A DNA stretch of 64,000 nt. Origin: Paracoccaceae bacterium. GTDB taxonomy: Bacteria > Pseudomonadota > Alphaproteobacteria > Rhodobacterales > Rhodobacteraceae. Every line of letters begins with the position of its first letter. Position 1 is the first letter of the stretch. Under the pieces are notes generated by a model. That model was given only the letters and a program-made list of their open reading frames with translations, did no database searches and was not told where the DNA came from. The stretch is taken from contig JAIXZY010000003.1 in the NCBI GenBank assembly GCA_027489355.1, positions 62,001 through 126,000 on the forward strand. Direction: 5' to 3'. The translations under genes and the position numbers were made by a program. Shown here piece after piece: positions 61,197-64,000 of the stretch.

Positions 61197-61508
61197 TCAT
61201 CCTTTTCGCAGACTGTCCGGCCCAAGGCGGCTTTCTTCGCGCGCGATGGACCAGTCGATCAGCCGCCGCCACAGCTTTTCCACCAGGTCGGGCGGCAGCC
61301 CGTAGATTTCGGCGTGGCCGCGGACGTTCTGCACCACTTCCTCGACCCGGCTGCCGATCCGCGCCGGCAGGTCCACCTGCGCCTTGATCTCGGCCGCCCG
61401 GTCGATGTAGCCCGCCCGTTCCGCGAAAAGCCGGACGAGGTCTTCGTCCAGCCGGTCGATCTCGGCCCGGATCTCGGCCATCGTGGTGCAGTCGGCGGGC
61501 TTTCGCAT
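61197..61508 (-). CDS. chorismate mutase, AroQ/PchB-like
   Basis: 103 residues, all-helical. IRAEIDRLDEDLVRLFAERA with IDRAAEIKAQ and a C-terminal VEKLWRRLIDWSIAREESR match the AroQ fold, closest in look to isochorismate-pyruvate lyase-like members. Three ATGs in a row (61508, 61511, 61514) follow GAGGGA; 61508 has the best spacing. It lies between fhs and the folD genes, a neighbourhood I recall from other Rhodobacteraceae. A real role in aromatic synthesis is not assured. Confidence 0.85.
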   Translation of the reverse strand: MRKPADCTTMAEIRAEIDRLDEDLVRLFAERAGYIDRAAEIKAQVDLPARIGSRVEEVVQNVRGHAEIYGLPPDLVEKLWRRLIDWSIAREESRLGPDSLRKG

Positions 61509-61568
61509 CATCATTCCCTCTTGCAGGCTGCCCCCGAGATAAGGGGACAGCCCGCAAAGGGCAACGCG

Positions 61569-63245
61569 TCAGAACAGCCCTTCGACCTGACCCGCATCGT
61601 TCAGCCGGATCACTTCGGCCGAAGGGACCTTGGGCAGGCCCGGCATGGTCATGATCTCACCGCAGATCACCACGATGAAGCCCGCGCCCGCCGACAGCCG
61701 CACTTCGCGTACCGGGACCGAGTGCCCCGTCGGCGCGCCGCGCAGGTTCGGGTCGGTGGTGAAGCTGTACTGGGTCTTCGCCATGCAGATCGGCAGGTTG
61801 CCATAGCCCGCCGCTTCCCAGGCCTTCAGCTGGTCGCGGATCGACTTGTCGGCCAGCACTTCGTCTGCATGGTAGATGCGCTTGGCGATGGTCTCGACCT
61901 TCTGGAACAGCGGCATCTCGTCCGGATAGAGCGGCGCGAAGTTCGACGAGCCGCTCTCGGCCAGCTTCACCACGGCATGCGCCAGGTCCTCGATCCCCGC
62001 CGAGCCGTTGGCCCAGTGCTTGCACAGGATCGCTTCCGCGCCCTGTTCGGCCACATAGGCCTTCACGGCGGCCACTTCGGCATCGGTGTCCGAATAGAAG
62101 TGGTTGATCGCCACGACGACCGGCACGCCGAACGACTTCACGTTGGCGATGTGACGGCCCAGGTTCGGGCAGCCCTTCTTCACGGCCTCCACGTTCTCGG
62201 CGCCAAGGTCGGCCTTCGCCACCCCGCCGTTCATCTTCATGGCGCGAACCGTGGCGACGATCACGGCGGCCGAGGGCTTCAGCCCAGCCTTGCGGCACTT
62301 GATGTCGAAGAACTTCTCGGCCCCGAGGTCAGCGCCGAAACCGGCTTCGGTCACGACATACTCACCCAGCTTCAGCGCGGTCTTGGTCGCGATGACCGAG
62401 TTGCAGCCGTGGGCGATGTTGGCAAAGGGGCCGCCGTGGACGAAGGCCGGGTTGTTTTCCAGCGTCTGCACCAGGTTCGGCTGCATCGCGTCCTTGAGAA
62501 GGACAGTCATCGCTCCGTCGGCCTTGATGTCGCGGCAATAGATCGGCTTCTTCTCGCGGGTGTAGGCGACGACGATGTCACCCAGGCGCTTCTGCAGGTC
62601 TTCCAGGTCGTTGGACAGGCACAGGATCGCCATGACTTCCGAGGCGACGGTGATGTCGAACCCGGTCTGGCGCGGGAAGCCGTTGGACACGCCGCCGAGG
62701 TTGACCACGATATCCCGCAGCGCGCGGTCGTTCATGTCCATGACCCGGCGCCACACCACACGGCGGGCGTCGATGTTCAGCTCGTTGCCCCAGTAGATGT
62801 GGTTGTCGATCATCGCCGACAGCAGGTTGTGCGCGCTGGTGATCGCGTGGAAGTCGCCGGTGAAGTGAAGGTTCATCTCCTCCATCGGGACGACCTGGGC
62901 CATGCCGCCGCCCGCCGCGCCACCCTTCATCCCGAAGTTCGGGCCAAGCGAGGCTTCGCGGATGCAGATCACAGCCTTCTTGCCGATCCGGTTCAGGCCA
63001 TCGCCCAGACCCACGGTGGTCGTGGTCTTGCCCTCACCCGCCGGGGTCGGGTTGATCGCGGTCACCAGGACCAGCTTGCCATCGGGCTTGCCAGCCAGCG
63101 ACTTGATGAACTCCTGGCTCACCTTGGCCTTGTCATGGCCGTAGGGCAGCAGATGCTCCGACGGGATGCCCAGCTTCTGCCCGATCTCCATGATCGGCTT
63201 TTTCTTGGCTTCGCGTGCAATCTCGATGTCGGTCTTGAAGGCCAT
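61569..63245 (-). CDS. fhs: formate-tetrahydrofolate ligase
   Basis: 558 residues. ATP-driven formation of 10-formyl-tetrahydrofolate from formate. P-loop [19 protein letters not shown] near residue 67, [27 protein letters not shown] and [12 protein letters not shown] are diagnostic. Together with folD it links formate with the C1 pool. Starts 160 nt from the MOSC gene. It heads the fhs-chorismate mutase-folD2-folD operon. Confidence 0.97.
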   Translation of the reverse strand: MAFKTDIEIAREAKKKPIMEIGQKLGIPSEHLLPYGHDKAKVSQEFIKSLAGKPDGKLVLVTAINPTPAGEGKTTTTVGLGDGLNRIGKKAVICIREASLGPNFGMKGGAAGGGMAQVVPMEEMNLHFTGDFHAITSAHNLLSAMIDNHIYWGNELNIDARRVVWRRVMDMNDRALRDIVVNLGGVSNGFPRQTGFDITVASEVMAILCLSNDLEDLQKRLGDIVVAYTREKKPIYCRDIKADGAMTVLLKDAMQPNLVQTLENNPAFVHGGPFANIAHGCNSVIATKTALKLGEYVVTEAGFGADLGAEKFFDIKCRKAGLKPSAAVIVATVRAMKMNGGVAKADLGAENVEAVKKGCPNLGRHIANVKSFGVPVVVAINHFYSDTDAEVAAVKAYVAEQGAEAILCKHWANGSAGIEDLAHAVVKLAESGSSNFAPLYPDEMPLFQKVETIAKRIYHADEVLADKSIRDQLKAWEAAGYGNLPICMAKTQYSFTTDPNLRGAPTGHSVPVREVRLSAGAGFIVVICGEIMTMPGLPKVPSAEVIRLNDAGQVEGLF

Positions 63246-63352
63246 GTACGTCTCCCACGGGGCAAGATTGTGCCGTTTGCGACGTGATACCGGGCCAGAC
63301 GCGCTTGCCGAAGGCCTTTTGCGACCTAAACGCCGCCAAATTCGCCTTGCCG

Positions 63353-63370
63353 CGTTTCCGATACGAAACG
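63353..63370. promoter_or_regulatory. inverted repeat upstream of fhs
   Basis: CGTTTC-N6-GAAACG in the gap between the MOSC gene end and fhs. It may be an fhs operator or the end of the MOSC transcription unit. No T-tract. Confidence 0.3.
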
Positions 63371-63405
63371 GACGCGTGCAGAAGCGGAATTTTCATGTCG
63401 TTGAA

Positions 63406-64000
63406 CTATTTTTCCGCTCCGTTCGGGTTAGCCTGCCAGGCTCGCTGCGCCGGAACATGCAGCCGCATCTCGTCGCCCAGCCGCAGCATACCCTCCCTCT
63501 CGACCCAGGCCGTGACTCCGCGTTTGCCCTCGGCCGCGCGCTTGAAGCCCTTGCCCAGTCCGGGCAGCGCCTTCTCGATCGTCACCGCCGGCTCCTGGCA
63601 GGGCAGGTTCTCCATGTCCACAACCAGCGTCACCCCGTCCGGCCCCTGCAAGCGGCTGGAGGGCGGCAGGTGGGTCAGGTCCGGGATTCCCTCCAGCACC
63701 AGGGAAGCCCCGACCCAGGCGTAGTCCATCGCCGCCAGACCCATCTCGGCCGCGACCTCGATCATTTCCTCGGCGCTGACGACGCAAAGCTGGCGGACGT
63801 TCCGGATCTCGGTATTCCGGGGATATTGCTTCAGCACGCGACTGCACGAGGGCCGCGTCAACCCCGCGTGGACCTCGCCCTCATAGCCCGCGAAACTCAG
63901 CGGCATCACCTCCAGCGGGACCGCGGTGATGACGAGCTTCTCCACGGGCACCGGCTGGTAGCCCAGCCAGATGACGCGGGCCTTGTGGGTCGTGGGAATA
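63406..64000 (-). CDS. MOSC-domain protein (5' end outside window)
   Basis: About 198 residues visible. The frame is open to the window edge (IPTTHKARVIWLGYQPVPVE), so the true start is beyond 64000; the internal GTG at 63951 is not the start. The MOSC fold shows EGEVHAGLTRPSCSR (relatives have the sulfur-carrier Cys near here), RQLCVVSAEEMIEVAAEMGL and RLQGPDGVTLVVDMENLPC with GVTAWVERE. MOSC proteins carry sulfur for molybdenum cofactor or drug N-oxide reduction. The partner is unknown. Divergent or tandem neighbours cannot be seen. Confidence 0.85.
   Translation of the reverse strand, partial: IPTTHKARVIWLGYQPVPVEKLVITAVPLEVMPLSFAGYEGEVHAGLTRPSCSRVLKQYPRNTEIRNVRQLCVVSAEEMIEVAAEMGLAAMDYAWVGASLVLEGIPDLTHLPPSSRLQGPDGVTLVVDMENLPCQEPAVTIEKALPGLGKGFKRAAEGKRGVTAWVEREGMLRLGDEMRLHVPAQRAWQANPNGAEK

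Noticed and set aside
63406-63951. GTG 63951 as start of the MOSC protein
   Set aside because: The same frame continues with family-like sequence to the window edge, so the gene is cut rather than started here.

Overview
The window reads as chromosomal DNA of a high-GC alphaproteobacterium of the Rhodobacteraceae/Paracoccaceae type (Rhodobacter, Gemmobacter, Tabrizicola and relatives). Grounds: strong GC at third codon positions, which produces very long antisense shadow ORFs; an ethylmalonyl-CoA pathway gene set (ccrA, ecm, mch, mcl2, with sdh and mdh) in an order I recall from Rhodobacter sphaeroides; DUF6455, NnrU and copper nitrite reductase genes; and short GC-rich intergenic palindromes. 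I see no rRNA, tRNA, insertion sequence, phage gene or CRISPR array. Genes are dense and many neighbours overlap by ATGA, GTGA or TGATG. No reference search could be run; family names come from motifs and recall.

Layout. 1-4.1 kb: nitrite respiration, with a divergent NnrR-type regulator (cut by the window edge), pseudoazurin, nirK, nirV and nnrS behind an FNR/NNR-type box. 4.4-8.2 kb: universal stress protein, then a MarR-EmrA-EmrB-like efflux operon. 8.3-16.1 kb: a seven-gene amide operon (AmiC-like sensor, ANTAR antiterminator, peptide-type ABC importer, acetamidase/formamidase) whose leader holds a terminator-like hairpin. 16.4-18.3 kb: divergent GAF-PAS-HWE kinase and receiver. 18.3-25.3 kb: SRAP protein, 5'-nucleotidase-family enzyme, a secreted Pro/Gly-repeat protein, DUF952, pyrD, a stand-alone RAM domain and a RecD-like helicase.

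25.4-47.4 kb is the central-carbon block. ccrA and ecm flank an acyltransferase; then come small proteins, a DeoD-like phosphorylase, an SHMT-like PLP enzyme, an aldo/keto reductase and a DUF1989 protein; then sdhCDA and sdhB, separated by four genes with a surface or glycan flavour; then mch, DUF1737, nnrU, mcl2 and mdh. Together they give crotonyl-CoA carboxylation, ethylmalonyl-CoA rearrangement, mesaconyl-CoA hydration, malyl-CoA hydrolysis and the C4 steps of the TCA cycle, that is, acetyl-CoA assimilation without isocitrate lyase. The epimerase, methylsuccinyl-CoA dehydrogenase and mcl1 are not in the window.

47.7-64 kb: DMT exporter, an ArgO-like exporter with an ACT protein and divergent ArgP-like regulator, cold-shock protein, YebC, SLC13/RCK carrier, second DMT exporter, YmdB phosphodiesterase, ligase-associated Lhr helicase and PdeM, and a one-carbon cluster (folD, a divergent folD paralogue, chorismate mutase, fhs) ending in a MOSC gene cut by the window edge.

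Most interesting: a FolD paralogue that has lost three active-site residues, including the cyclohydrolase lysine (replaced by Gln); the attenuator-like leader before the AmiC/ANTAR amide operon; the interrupted sdh operon; TTGC/GCAA palindromes shared by ccrA and mcl2; and a paired 21-bp-spaced direct repeat upstream of sdhC.
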